Positions 26,001-33,608 of a stretch of 64,000 nucleotides of DNA are shown piece by piece. Position 1 is the first letter of the stretch. Every line of letters begins with the position of its first letter. This stretch comes from Antarctobacter aquimaris (lineage in GTDB: Bacteria > Pseudomonadota > Alphaproteobacteria > Rhodobacterales > Rhodobacteraceae), in NCBI RefSeq assembly GCF_900184945.1, contig NZ_FXYF01000009.1:30174-94173 (forward strand), given 5' to 3'. The translations under genes and the position numbers were made by a program. The notes under the pieces are model-generated. The model was not told the DNA's origin, made no database searches, and was given only the letters and a program-made list of their open reading frames with translations.

Positions 26001-27047
26001 GATCGCCTGCACCACCGCGAAGTCGGAGGGCGTGCCGCCATAGACCGGACGGTCCTCGTCGTCGCGGCTCACGAGGAAGGCGCTGGCGCGGCTCACGCCG
26101 TTCACCGACCAGCTGGCGGGGGTGGTCGATTTGGCCGACACCTCGACGCCCGGCCGCACCTTGCAGGTGCCCGCGCGCAGATCGTCGCCGAACCAGGCTA
26201 CGACGAGACTGACGCTCTCGACCGCCGGGGCCATGGCCTGAAGCCGGTCCAGTGACTCCACCATGTCCGTTGCATCCGGCAGCGCGTTCAGGTTCTCGGG
26301 CACCGTCGTGCCGCCATCGGTCTTGCGGATCGCTTGCGTCGCGTAGGTGAACTCGCCCGAGGCTGGGATCATGGTGACGGCGCGGGTCAGCCCCTCGGCG
26401 GTGTCGGGATCGGCGAGCGGCCGGAACACCTCGAAGGACAGCTGCGGCAGGCGGTTGCCGTAGGTCGAGAGCGCCAGCTCTTCGAAGACCACATAGGCGG
26501 TGCCGCGATAGGCGGGCGTGTTGGCGGCGCCCATCTTCGCCGCGATGAACGGATCGGGGCTCTGCACCTCGTCGCCGGGATACCAGCGCCAGGTGACGCC
26601 GGAGAGGTCCATCGGCTTGCCGTCGGCCCAGACGCCGCCAATGCCGGTGATCGGGCCTTCGCAGAGCGCCACGGCGAAGGAGGCGTAGTAGAGATACTCG
26701 GTGGTCTTGACCTTGCCGCCCCCGCCGCCCTTGCCGCCCCCTTGGGTGGTGGTCTTCGTCTCCTCGCGGAAATCCGTCGCCCAGATGATGTTGCCGCCCA
26801 TGCGCATCCGACCATAGAGCCGCGGGATGACCGCGCCTTCGGTGGCCGAGGTAATGCGCAGCGTGTCGAGCCGCGCGCCCTCGATGCGCTGGGTGGGCGC
26901 AAGCGACGAGATGATCCAGCTGTCGACGACCGAGCCGATGCTGGAGCCGATGAATCCGCCGATGGTGGCGGCGCTGACGCCGAGGATCGCGCCACCGATC
27001 GAACCGCCAATGGCGGCGCCGGCGGCACCGAGAACAAGCGTTGCCAT
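23082..27047 (-). CDS. Tail hub/host-specificity protein with TIM-barrel glycoside-hydrolase-like domain (GTA gp15-like)
   Basis: 1321 residues. The N-terminus is glycine/alanine-rich and hydrophobic (VLGAAGAAIGGSIGGAILG). The middle carries the GTA TIM-barrel domain (SEYFGHQPGDGSGDVYFHL; FVGIDNYMPLSDWRDG; PIWFTELGCPAIDRGTNQP). Later parts form the phage tail-hub domains. In the Rhodobacter gene transfer agent the homologue is the megatron protein at the baseplate, which contacts the cell envelope. It is the last of four GTA-like distal tail genes here and is intact. Confidence 0.92.
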   Translation of the reverse strand: MATLVLGAAGAAIGGSIGGAILGVSAATIGGFIGSSIGSVVDSWIISSLAPTQRIEGARLDTLRITSATEGAVIPRLYGRMRMGGNIIWATDFREETKTTTQGGGKGGGGGKVKTTEYLYYASFAVALCEGPITGIGGVWADGKPMDLSGVTWRWYPGDEVQSPDPFIAAKMGAANTPAYRGTAYVVFEELALSTYGNRLPQLSFEVFRPLADPDTAEGLTRAVTMIPASGEFTYATQAIRKTDGGTTVPENLNALPDATDMVESLDRLQAMAPAVESVSLVVAWFGDDLRAGTCKVRPGVEVSAKSTTPASWSVNGVSRASAFLVSRDDEDRPVYGGTPSDFAVVQAIQEMKARGLRVTFYPFILMDVPPGNTLPNPYSDNAAETGQPAFPWRGRITCSPAAGFAGTVDKTATAASQVVALFGAATPASFSVSGQSVSWTGPSGDWGLRRMVLHYAHLCAAAGGVDSFLIGTEMPGLTTIRSGASTYPAVQAYRDLLADVRSILGSGTKIGYAADWSEYFGHQPGDGSGDVYFHLDPLWADPEIDFVGIDNYMPLSDWRDGFEHADAAEGWPAIYDRAYLQGNIAGGEGFDWFYASAVDRTAQVRTPITDGAAAKPWVFRYKDLRAWWSNEHYDRPGGVESGTPTAWVPESKPIWFTELGCPAIDRGTNQPNVFFDSKSSESFTPHFSRGWRDDAIQRAYLEATYLWWGEAANNPLSSGYGGRMVHVPECAAWTWDARPYPFFPALTDVWTDGANWRLGHWLTGRLGAVSLAALVRHLCLRTGMPESRIDVSGLWGAVEGYAITALESPRASITTLSRHFGFDAVETEGVIRFVMRGRASVATLAPDGLVAAREGDVLELTRGQETELPQALKWQVARADEDYDAALVEARRITVDTTRIASESFPMAVPPEEAERRCRRALMEAWVGRETAVFRLPPSRLALDPADAIQLAHDGRLVDLRLVSIADAEARGIEAVRQDRATYDLPPGDPRAASLTRAVVFGAPDAVLMDLPQLTEDQPAHRPLVAAHAVPWPGEMAVFRSPSTDGFELLTTFGSRARIGALVTDFYPGPSSRFDLGNALVVDLLTGTLESVTDLTLFGGANALGVETAPGTWEIVQAGAAELLAPGRYSLTRLLRGQRGTEGAMGNPAPAGARVVVLDTALASLPIAEADLGLPWNWRIGPASRLVSDETYVAQSFTPAGVGLRPFSVAHVEQPWRRPRTPGDLTIRWTRRSRSLAADNWGAAEAALAEETEAYEVEILDGTTVKRVLSTATTSAVYSSADQTADWGAPLGPGDTLDIRIFQLSALIGRGAPKTVTLLF

Positions 27048-27056
27048 GTCGGGGTC

Positions 27057-27491
27057 TCAGCGTTGCGGGAACAGGAAGGCGAAGGCGATGCGCCGCCGCC
27101 AGGATGGGATGAGCGGTTCCTCGATCACGCCGAGCCGCTCATAGGCGTGGAGGAAGCTGTCGGGCGCGGTCAGGATCCCTACATGCTTCGCGATGGCACG
27201 GGGCTTCATGCGGAAGAGGACCAGCGCGCCGGGATCGGCCTCGGCGGGCAGCACCTCAATCAGCATCCGCCGCGCGCCCTCGGCCAGAACCTCGCGCGGT
27301 CCGGTCTCGCCCCAGTCCCGGCTGTAGGGCGGGATCGGGAACGGTTCGGGGCCGACGATCTCGCGCCAGATGCCCCGGGCGAGCCCGAGGCAATCGCAGC
27401 CGACACCGCGCAGGCTCGCCTGGTCGTGGTACGGCGTGCCGAGCCAGGACCGTGCGATGGCGATGACGCCCAGGGGATCGGCGGAGGTCAC
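27057..27491 (-). CDS. NlpC/P60 family tail peptidase (GTA gp14-like)
   Basis: 144 residues. The catalytic Cys lies in GVGCDCLGLARG (about residues 29-40) and the His in AKHVGILT. NlpC/P60 enzymes cut peptidoglycan peptides; in GTA-like tails this protein opens the wall during DNA delivery. Its start overlaps the end of the DUF2163 gene by four bases. Confidence 0.93.
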   Translation of the reverse strand: MTSADPLGVIAIARSWLGTPYHDQASLRGVGCDCLGLARGIWREIVGPEPFPIPPYSRDWGETGPREVLAEGARRMLIEVLPAEADPGALVLFRMKPRAIAKHVGILTAPDSFLHAYERLGVIEEPLIPSWRRRIAFAFLFPQR

Positions 27492-28372
27492 AGCACGCCT
27501 CCCTCGTGCCCACCGTCCTTCGTGGCATAGCGCAGCACCGCGTCCTGGCCGGGGATGTGCGGGAAACCGCGGAAGTTGGCGGTGTTCGCGAACTTCGCCC
27601 CGCAGGTCTCCATCCGCTTGTCGCAGCCCGCACGGATGGTGAAGCCGTCGCCCTCGGCGATCGCGCGCACCGGCGCTTCGAGCAGGGTCAGGATCGCCAC
27701 GCCGTCCGTGACGTCATGGCCGAGCACCTCGGTGCGCCGACCCGCGTTCGCGCCGCTGGTCCAGTCCAGCGTACCGAAGGTGAACCAGCCGGAGGTGAAG
27801 CCGCCCAGCCCCGAGGCGGTGAAGGCCCGGTCCCGCAGGAGATCGATGACGGCGCCCGTGCCTTTGTACGTCGGGTTCTCCAGATCGACGCTGCAGCGTG
27901 CATCGCCGAGCGCGGCGTCGCAGGTCGCCTGGAAGGTCCGTCCCACCGTCTGGCCCAACACATGAGCGAGCGAGCGGACCTCGGCGACGAAGGCGAGTCG
28001 CCCGCGCCGGATCTGACCGATGGCGCCCCGCCGCATCAACACGCGCTGGCCGGGATCAGACCAGTTCACCCGCCAGACCTCGATCTCGGCGTTGTCCCAG
28101 CGGCCGTCGAGAATGTCGGTCTCGGTGATCCGGTCCGAGGTCAGCACGCCCTCCGCATCCTGCGCATCGACCGACAGGTCCGAACCAGAACGGACCTCGG
28201 AGGCGGTCAGCCCGCTCTCGGGCTCGAAGTCGGTGCCGTCGAAGCTCAGCGTCCGGTCATGGTCGGTGAAGCCGAAGGTGACGCCATCGGCGCGCATGAT
28301 CCGCCAGCACCAGGCGAGCGTCGTCGCACCCTCGTCGAGATGGGCCTGCAGCAAAGGATCGAGGGTCTTCAT
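27488..28372 (-). CDS. DUF2163/BR0599 distal tail protein (GTA gp13-like)
   Basis: 294 residues. The N-terminal domain is DUF2163 (LAWCWRIMRADGVTFGFTDH). The C-terminal BR0599-type domain has the cysteine pattern in CDAALGDARCSVDL and GCDKRMETCGAKF, followed by the FRGFPHIPGQDAVLRY signature. In GTA this is the hub component between the distal tail ring and the megatron. Overlaps with both neighbours show tight operon organisation. Confidence 0.93.
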   Translation of the reverse strand: MKTLDPLLQAHLDEGATTLAWCWRIMRADGVTFGFTDHDRTLSFDGTDFEPESGLTASEVRSGSDLSVDAQDAEGVLTSDRITETDILDGRWDNAEIEVWRVNWSDPGQRVLMRRGAIGQIRRGRLAFVAEVRSLAHVLGQTVGRTFQATCDAALGDARCSVDLENPTYKGTGAVIDLLRDRAFTASGLGGFTSGWFTFGTLDWTSGANAGRRTEVLGHDVTDGVAILTLLEAPVRAIAEGDGFTIRAGCDKRMETCGAKFANTANFRGFPHIPGQDAVLRYATKDGGHEGGVL

Positions 28373-28995
28373 CGGCGCAGTTCCAGCAGCGGAATGGAGG
28401 TGATCGAACCGAGCCGCTCGAGGTCGAGCGTCACGTCGAGAACATCGGTGTCGAAACGGACGGGCACGTCGAACTCAAAGCCTGCACTGATTACGACGCC
28501 GATACCCGGGGCGGCGCTGAAGGTGACGAAGCCGGTGGTCGTGTCGACCGACCAGCCGCCGAGCTGCTCGATCCCGCCGAGCGCGATGCGCACGCTGCCC
28601 GCCACCGGCTTCGCGATGGCGCGCGTCCAGGATTGCACACCGGAGGCGTAGCGCTTCACCAGCTGGAAGGCGGTCGTCGCGCCGTCGCCGGTGCCGATCG
28701 CCTGGTCGGCGGGCGATGGCGTGCCCGAAGGCAGGCAGGACTTGTGGTCGCCCCAGTCCTTGAACCGGAAGCCATGCAGCCGACCGTTGCGCGCCTCGAA
28801 GAAGGCGACGACGGCGGCGAGATCGTCGGCGCGGCGGATGCCGTAGGCGACATCGTAGCGGCGGCGGCTGTTCGCCCAGCTGGCGTTGCGCTCCTCGTCG
28901 CCCGAGGCGAGCTCGACGATCTGCGTGCGCCGCTCGGGTCCGCCCCGCGCGCCGCGGCTGATATTGTCGGGAAACCGGACCTCGTGAAACGCCAT
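28369..28995 (-). CDS. DUF2460 distal tail protein (GTA gp12-like)
   Basis: 208 residues from ATG 28995, which overlaps the tape-measure stop. It has the DUF2460 pattern: FHEVRFPDNISRGARGGPER, SWANSRRRYDVAYGIR, FFEARNGRLHGFRFKDWGD and the C-terminal FDVPVRFDTDVLDVTLDLE. It corresponds to the distal tail ring of siphovirus-like and GTA tails. A much longer open frame upstream lies inside the tape-measure gene and is not used. Confidence 0.93.
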   Translation of the reverse strand: MAFHEVRFPDNISRGARGGPERRTQIVELASGDEERNASWANSRRRYDVAYGIRRADDLAAVVAFFEARNGRLHGFRFKDWGDHKSCLPSGTPSPADQAIGTGDGATTAFQLVKRYASGVQSWTRAIAKPVAGSVRIALGGIEQLGGWSVDTTTGFVTFSAAPGIGVVISAGFEFDVPVRFDTDVLDVTLDLERLGSITSIPLLELRR

Positions 28996-31412
28996 CACAT
29001 GCCCCTCCGCCCGAGCGACACGGCACGGGCGATGTCGGCCGCGACCTGTGTGCGGGACTGCCTGAAGCTCTCGGCGTCGCGGGCCATGATAGTGACGTTG
29101 ACGCCGCCGCCCGCGCCGTAGCTCTGCGCCTCGCGCCGCGACAGCACCCGTTCGCCGCGTTGCAGGATCGCGGGCACCTCGTCGTGACGAAGCCCGGCCA
29201 TGCCGCCGCCATGCATTCGCGGCGCGGCAGCAAAAGCGATGGCCGGGACCATGCGCGAGGGCCCCGCGGACCCCACCATCCCGCCCGCATGCAGGACGTT
29301 GGCGAAGATCCCGCCCGCCCCGGAGAACACGCCGGAGAGCGCATTGGCGATCGGCCCGAGGATGAAGCGCCGCGCAGCCAGCTGGGCGAGATCGGCGAGC
29401 AGCGAGGTGACGAGGTCGCGGAAGTTCAGCTTGCCGGTCTTCACGAACTGGCCCACCGCGTTCTCGGCGGACTGGAAGGCGCCGACGAGGCTCTGGCCGA
29501 TGTCGCCGCCAATCTCGCGCGCCTTGCTGGCGTAATCCGACAGCGCTGCCGTGACCGCCTGCCACCCGGTGACGGCGGCCTCGGTCGCGGGCTCCGCGGC
29601 AGCGGCGGCAGCTCCGGTCGCCGCGCCTGCACCTGTGGCGGCGCGTCCGGCTTCACCAAGCGCCGTCTCCAGCCGCTCGGCAGCACCAGTGGCCTCGGTC
29701 AGCGCATCGGCACTGGCCTCGTCGGTGCCGCGCACAGCGTCGCGGAGCGCCTGCCAGCTTTCGACGGGCGCGCGGGCCCCTTCGGCCAGATCGCGCGCGG
29801 CCCCGTGATAGAGGTTCGCGGACTCGAGCGCCCGGTTCGCCGCGTCGGTCAGGCCGAGATCGGGCGCGGTCAGCGGGTTGTCCTCGAAGGCCCGGTCGAA
29901 CGCCGCCTGCGCCGCCGTCGTGGCAGCACTGGCCGCGCCCTCGAAGCGGTTCTCGATCTCGCCAAGGTCGAGGTCGGGCACCAGCGAGATGCGGCGCTCC
30001 GACCCGAGGGCTTCGAGCCCTTGGTTGATCCCGCCGATGAAGCCGTTGATGCGCGAGACCACGCCGTTGAGCATCGCCTCGACCCCGTCGACCAGGCTGT
30101 TGGCCGCCTGGAACGCCAGATCCCCGATGGCGGCGGGCAACAGGCCCCAGATCGCCTTGATCGCCTCATAGGCGCCTTCGAAGGTGTTCGCGGCGGTGTT
30201 GCCGAAACCGACGACGCTGTCGATGGCGCTTTGCATCCCGGAGGCGGCGTCGGCCTTCAGGTCGAAGAACATCGTCGTGGCGGCCGCGCCCGCCGCAGCG
30301 GCGCCCGTCTTGATCCGCTCCCAGACCTCGACCGCGAGGTCCTTCAGGAGCGACATCGCCTCGCCGAAGCCGCCCGCACCGGAGACGAGGCGGGTGAACT
30401 GGTAGACGAGCTCGCCCGCGCCCACGATGAGCGCGCCGATGCCGGTGCGGATCAGCGCCCCACGCAGGACGACCAGCGCCGTGGCGAACCCACGAACCGA
30501 GAGCGCCGCAGCGGCCATGCCAGCAACCCACCGTCCCGCGAGGAAGGCCGCGAAGGTGGCGGCATAGGTCGTCAGGCGGCCGATGTTGTCGAAGAGGCTC
30601 CGGATCGCGACACCGAGCGGACCAGTCCTGCTGGCCACAGCCGCCATGGCGTTGGCGACCGCCTCCAGCGCGGGGGCTGCAGCGACGGCCAGCTGGTTCG
30701 ACAGCCCGCGCCAGATCAGCCCGAGACGCGAGATCGCGTCGTTCGTGCGCTCGATCTGATCGGCGTCCTGCTCGGAGACCACGACCCCGAAAGCGAGCAC
30801 GTCCTCCGTCGCCTGGCGCAGCGTCGCGGTGTCGATCCGCGACATGGCGATGGAGCCTTCCTCACCGAAGAGCTGGCCCGCGACGGCGGCGCGCTCTGCA
30901 GCGGGCACGAAGCTCTCGATGGCGGCGTTGATCGCGCCCACACGCTGGTCCAACGGCAATGCGATCAGCTCGTTGGCGGAAAGCCCGAGCCGGTCCAGCG
31001 CATCGGCGGCGGGACCGGTCCCGGCGGCCGCCTGGCTGAGACGGCGCGTCAGATCCTTGGTCGCCTGCTCGATGCCGGACATGGAAACGCCCGCCAGCGC
31101 GCCCGCACGCTCCAGCGTCTGGACCGAAGCGACCGTGGTGCCGAGGGACTGGGCAAGCTTGGCCTGTGCATCGACCGTCTGCAGGCCGGACCGGATCATC
31201 GCCACGCCAGCGGCCGCTGCGGCTGCAACGGCGGCGGCCGCCGCGACCCGCACCGGCCGCGAGAACGCCGCGAGCCGGGTGTTCGCCGCTTCCATCTCCC
31301 GGCTCAGCCGTCCGAAGCCGCGCGATCCAGCTTCACCCACGCCTTCCAGCTCGGCGCGCACCTGCCTCCCGCCCACGGCCGCGAGGCGGACGCTGACCCT
31401 CTTCTCAGCCAT
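28995..31412 (-). CDS. Phage tail tape measure protein
   Basis: 805 residues. It begins with a lambda-family tape-measure start (VRLAAVGGRQVRAELEGVG), then a long helical Ala-rich region, several hydrophobic segments (for example AAAAAVAAAAAAGVAMI) and a C-terminal block (KLNFRDLVTSLLADLAQLAA, RFILGPIANALSG) typical of tail length determinants. It spans the tail tube and sets its length. Its start codon overlaps the end of the frameshifted chaperone product by eight bases, the usual genome order in siphoviruses. Confidence 0.92.
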   Translation of the reverse strand: MAEKRVSVRLAAVGGRQVRAELEGVGEAGSRGFGRLSREMEAANTRLAAFSRPVRVAAAAAVAAAAAAGVAMIRSGLQTVDAQAKLAQSLGTTVASVQTLERAGALAGVSMSGIEQATKDLTRRLSQAAAGTGPAADALDRLGLSANELIALPLDQRVGAINAAIESFVPAAERAAVAGQLFGEEGSIAMSRIDTATLRQATEDVLAFGVVVSEQDADQIERTNDAISRLGLIWRGLSNQLAVAAAPALEAVANAMAAVASRTGPLGVAIRSLFDNIGRLTTYAATFAAFLAGRWVAGMAAAALSVRGFATALVVLRGALIRTGIGALIVGAGELVYQFTRLVSGAGGFGEAMSLLKDLAVEVWERIKTGAAAAGAAATTMFFDLKADAASGMQSAIDSVVGFGNTAANTFEGAYEAIKAIWGLLPAAIGDLAFQAANSLVDGVEAMLNGVVSRINGFIGGINQGLEALGSERRISLVPDLDLGEIENRFEGAASAATTAAQAAFDRAFEDNPLTAPDLGLTDAANRALESANLYHGAARDLAEGARAPVESWQALRDAVRGTDEASADALTEATGAAERLETALGEAGRAATGAGAATGAAAAAAEPATEAAVTGWQAVTAALSDYASKAREIGGDIGQSLVGAFQSAENAVGQFVKTGKLNFRDLVTSLLADLAQLAARRFILGPIANALSGVFSGAGGIFANVLHAGGMVGSAGPSRMVPAIAFAAAPRMHGGGMAGLRHDEVPAILQRGERVLSRREAQSYGAGGGVNVTIMARDAESFRQSRTQVAADIARAVSLGRRGM

Positions 31413-32069
31413 GGGAGTGATCCATCTGTTCGTTGAGCTTGGCGACCATCACCGCTTCGATGACCGGCAGCACTTCGGCCATGGCGAGCGGCGGCACGCC
31501 GAGGGCGTCACCGAGCGCCAGCGCCGCCGACATGTCCCAGCCGATCACCGCGCCGGGCAGGACACGCAGCTGGCCGCCGAGGCGGCCGACGAGGTCCCAG
31601 ACCTGCCAACCCTCCGGTGTTTCCGGGCGATTCAGCCGCGCCGGGCAGTCCGGGCAGGCTTGCGCGCAGGCTTCGCAGTAGCGCTCGCCCCCGCCGAAGG
31701 ACCATTCGGCGAGAGCGCGGAGGCGTTTTTTTCCTGTTCCAGCAGCAGGCCCTTGGAGACGTAGGTCAGCTGGAAAGCTTCGAAGATCGGCCAGACGTCG
31801 AGCAGCGCGTCGATGGCTTCGGGGCTGGGGTCGATGGAATTGCCGTCGGCATCGCCAATGCCCTCCCAGGCGAGCACCGCCCGCCGCGCGAGAGCCTTGG
31901 CGAAGGCAACCGCGCGCTCCTCGTCGGAGGCCTCCTCGGGCACCGCCTCGACGGCCGGATCGCTGCGCGTCGCCACCATCAGCGCGGTTGTCAGCGGGCG
32001 CAGCTGCACCCGGACGCCGGGGGCGAGGTCGTGCCAGCGCGGTTCATTCGTCAGGTCGAGCGTCAGCAT
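31405..32069 (-). CDS. Tail assembly chaperone, -1 frameshift fusion product (gpGT-like)
   Basis: Translation starts at ATG 32069 and reads 115 codons to the slip site at 31731-31725. A -1 shift then opens a further 106 codons (RLRALAEWSFGG through LVGRLGGQLRVLPGAVIGWD to LNEQMDHSHG), ending at 31405, for about 221 residues. The extension contains four closely spaced cysteines (CEACAQACPDC) and a coherent, conserved-looking domain. G/GT-type chaperones coat the tape measure before tail assembly, with the ratio of products fixed by frameshift efficiency. The region would be left unannotated if only unshifted frames were used. Confidence 0.8.
31632..32069 (-). CDS. Tail assembly chaperone, unshifted product (gpG-like)
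   Basis: 145 residues from ATG 32069. The N-terminal part (LTLDLTNEPRWHDLAPGV) is typical of GTA/siphovirus tail chaperones. After the slip site the zero-frame tail becomes low-complexity (KPARKPARTARRG), as expected for the unshifted form. It sits between the tail tube and tape measure genes, the canonical position for this function. Confidence 0.8.
   Translation of the reverse strand: MLTLDLTNEPRWHDLAPGVRVQLRPLTTALMVATRSDPAVEAVPEEASDEERAVAFAKALARRAVLAWEGIGDADGNSIDPSPEAIDALLDVWPIFEAFQLTYVSKGLLLEQEKNASALSPNGPSAGASATAKPARKPARTARRG
31725..31731 (-). other. Programmed -1 ribosomal frameshift site (A AAA AAC)
   Basis: On the minus strand the codons GAA AAA AAC form the in-frame heptamer A AAA AAC, the most efficient class of X XXY YYZ slippery sequence in bacteria. 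It falls exactly where the downstream -1 frame takes over the tail chaperone gene. The following GC-rich sequence could form a stimulatory structure. Confidence 0.85.
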
Positions 32070-32071
32070 CG

Positions 32072-33013
32072 TCAATACACCTCGATGTCGTTGATCAGGG
32101 TGGCGGTGCACATCCGGCCGACGACGCTGTCGCGGGCGGCCTGCCAGTCGAAGGTCGCCTGCACGCCCTGCGGCCCGGAGATCTCGATGCGCGGGCGCGG
32201 CAGATAAACGGCGTGCACGGTGAAGGTGAAGCTCTCGCCCGAGGGCAGGACGTAGGCGAACTCAAGCTCGCAGGCCTCGCCGTTGATGGCCTGCGTCACC
32301 AGCGTCTGGTCGGCGAACCGCACTTCGATCCGGCCGGTGAGCGCCGCGATGCTTGGGTCCGCGCCGTCGATGCGGCCGTCCGAGCGGATCGTCTCGATCC
32401 GGTCGAGGTTGTTTGCATAGGTGATTTCAGCCGAGACGACGTTGCCGAGCGCGGACCCGTTACGGGTGATCGCGCCGTTGAAGTGCCCGAAGCGCTTCAG
32501 CTCGAGCGCGGCGGGTGTCCCTGCGCTGGTGGTCGTGCCCACCGTCTCGCCCTGCGCGACCAGCCGGGCCGTTGCGGTCAGCAGGCCAGACCGCTGCATC
32601 TGCCAGGTGATCTGGTCGAGCACGCAGCCCGAGTACGTCGCATAGCGGGGCACCTCCGGCATGCCGGTCTCTATCGACATGCTGGGCAGCGTCCAGGATC
32701 CCGACTGGAACTCGTGGCTGTAGGGCGCTTCCGCGCCGGTGGTCGTGGGTGTCCCGAAGGCCGCCTTCAGCCAGAAGCCGAAGGCCTCGGCGTCGAGCGG
32801 CACCACGACATCGCCGTCCGCCGTCACCGCGTCCTTGATCGGCGCCAGCGGATCGCGGCCGTACCCGAGAAGCTCCGAGTTCAGCAGCGGTTGCTCCGCC
32901 CCGAGCGACGTGCTGGCGAAGGGCATGCGGGTGAAGCCGCTCACGGGCGGCGTGCCATAGGTCGTCTCGAACGCAAGCGCCATCAGCGCCCGCGCCCCCT
33001 GGGCTCGTGCCAT
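32072..33013 (-). CDS. Phage tail tube protein
   Basis: 313 residues, beta-rich, beginning ARALMALAFETTYGTPPV, which resembles major tail (tube) proteins of GTA-like siphophages. The middle (YSGCVLDQITWQMQRSGLLT) and the C-terminal Ig-like part fit a tail tube subunit with an added domain. It lies between the tail terminator-like gene and the chaperone gene, as expected for the structural tube. It starts at ATG 33013 and stops two bases before the next gene. Confidence 0.8.
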   Translation of the reverse strand: MARAQGARALMALAFETTYGTPPVSGFTRMPFASTSLGAEQPLLNSELLGYGRDPLAPIKDAVTADGDVVVPLDAEAFGFWLKAAFGTPTTTGAEAPYSHEFQSGSWTLPSMSIETGMPEVPRYATYSGCVLDQITWQMQRSGLLTATARLVAQGETVGTTTSAGTPAALELKRFGHFNGAITRNGSALGNVVSAEITYANNLDRIETIRSDGRIDGADPSIAALTGRIEVRFADQTLVTQAINGEACELEFAYVLPSGESFTFTVHAVYLPRPRIEISGPQGVQATFDWQAARDSVVGRMCTATLINDIEVY

Positions 33014-33039
33014 TGTATCGTCTCCTGTGGTCGTTTGGA

Positions 33040-33459
33040 TCAGGCCAGCTGGTCGGCCGTGGAATAGTGCAGGACGACCGGGATCACGGCGGCCTTCAGG
33101 CTGGCCGCGCCCTCGACCGGCAGATCGACCGGGCGCGGCGCTTCCGCCTCAACCCAGTCGCAGAGCTCGCCAAGCGTGCGGTCGGCGGTGAGTGCAGTGC
33201 CGATGCTGGCGGTCAGCGTGTCGAAGGCGGCGTCACGGTCGGCACCTTGCACGACCGCCTCGATCTCGGCCCGGTGCTGGTAGTGGTAGCGCAGTGGCGA
33301 CAGCGTCACCTCCGGATCGCCTGGCTCGCCATCGCGCAGGATCAGCAGCCCCTCGGCCGGGACGCGCTCGGGCAGCACCTCACCGCGCAGGGCGGTGGCG
33401 GGCAGCGCCGAGAGCCGCGCGTGCAGCGCGACGAGGATGGTTTCGCGGGGGCTAGGCAT
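33040..33459 (-). CDS. Minor tail protein, probable tail terminator/completion
   Basis: 139 residues with no membrane segment. It begins SPRETILVALHARLSALPAT and has the pattern of short proteins encoded just before the tube gene (gpU-like), such as the EVVQGADRDAAFDTL-type middle segment. In many automatic annotations similar proteins are mislabelled acyl-CoA transferase. The position between head-tail joining genes and the tube supports a terminator role. The mer cassette is inserted immediately upstream of it. Confidence 0.65.
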   Translation of the reverse strand: MPSPRETILVALHARLSALPATALRGEVLPERVPAEGLLILRDGEPGDPEVTLSPLRYHYQHRAEIEAVVQGADRDAAFDTLTASIGTALTADRTLGELCDWVEAEAPRPVDLPVEGAASLKAAVIPVVLHYSTADQLA

Positions 33460-33608
33460 TTCAATCCTTTTCCCGTTCCGCCCCCGCCGCGCGAGCCAAG
33501 ATGTTGAACTGTCTCGGAGGATCGCCGATCATCATTACAACACCTTCATCTCCCCGTATCCGCGACCCACCCGACGGTTCGACCGATGCGAACCGACAGG
33601 ACGTCCGA

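Noticed and set aside
23058..26255. 1065-codon open frame on the plus strand
   Set aside because: It is antisense to the GTA-like hub gene; its translation is Arg/Gly/Pro-rich with no domain, an effect of high GC content.
29160..31436. 758-codon open frame on the plus strand
   Set aside because: Antisense to the tape measure gene; high-GC shadow.
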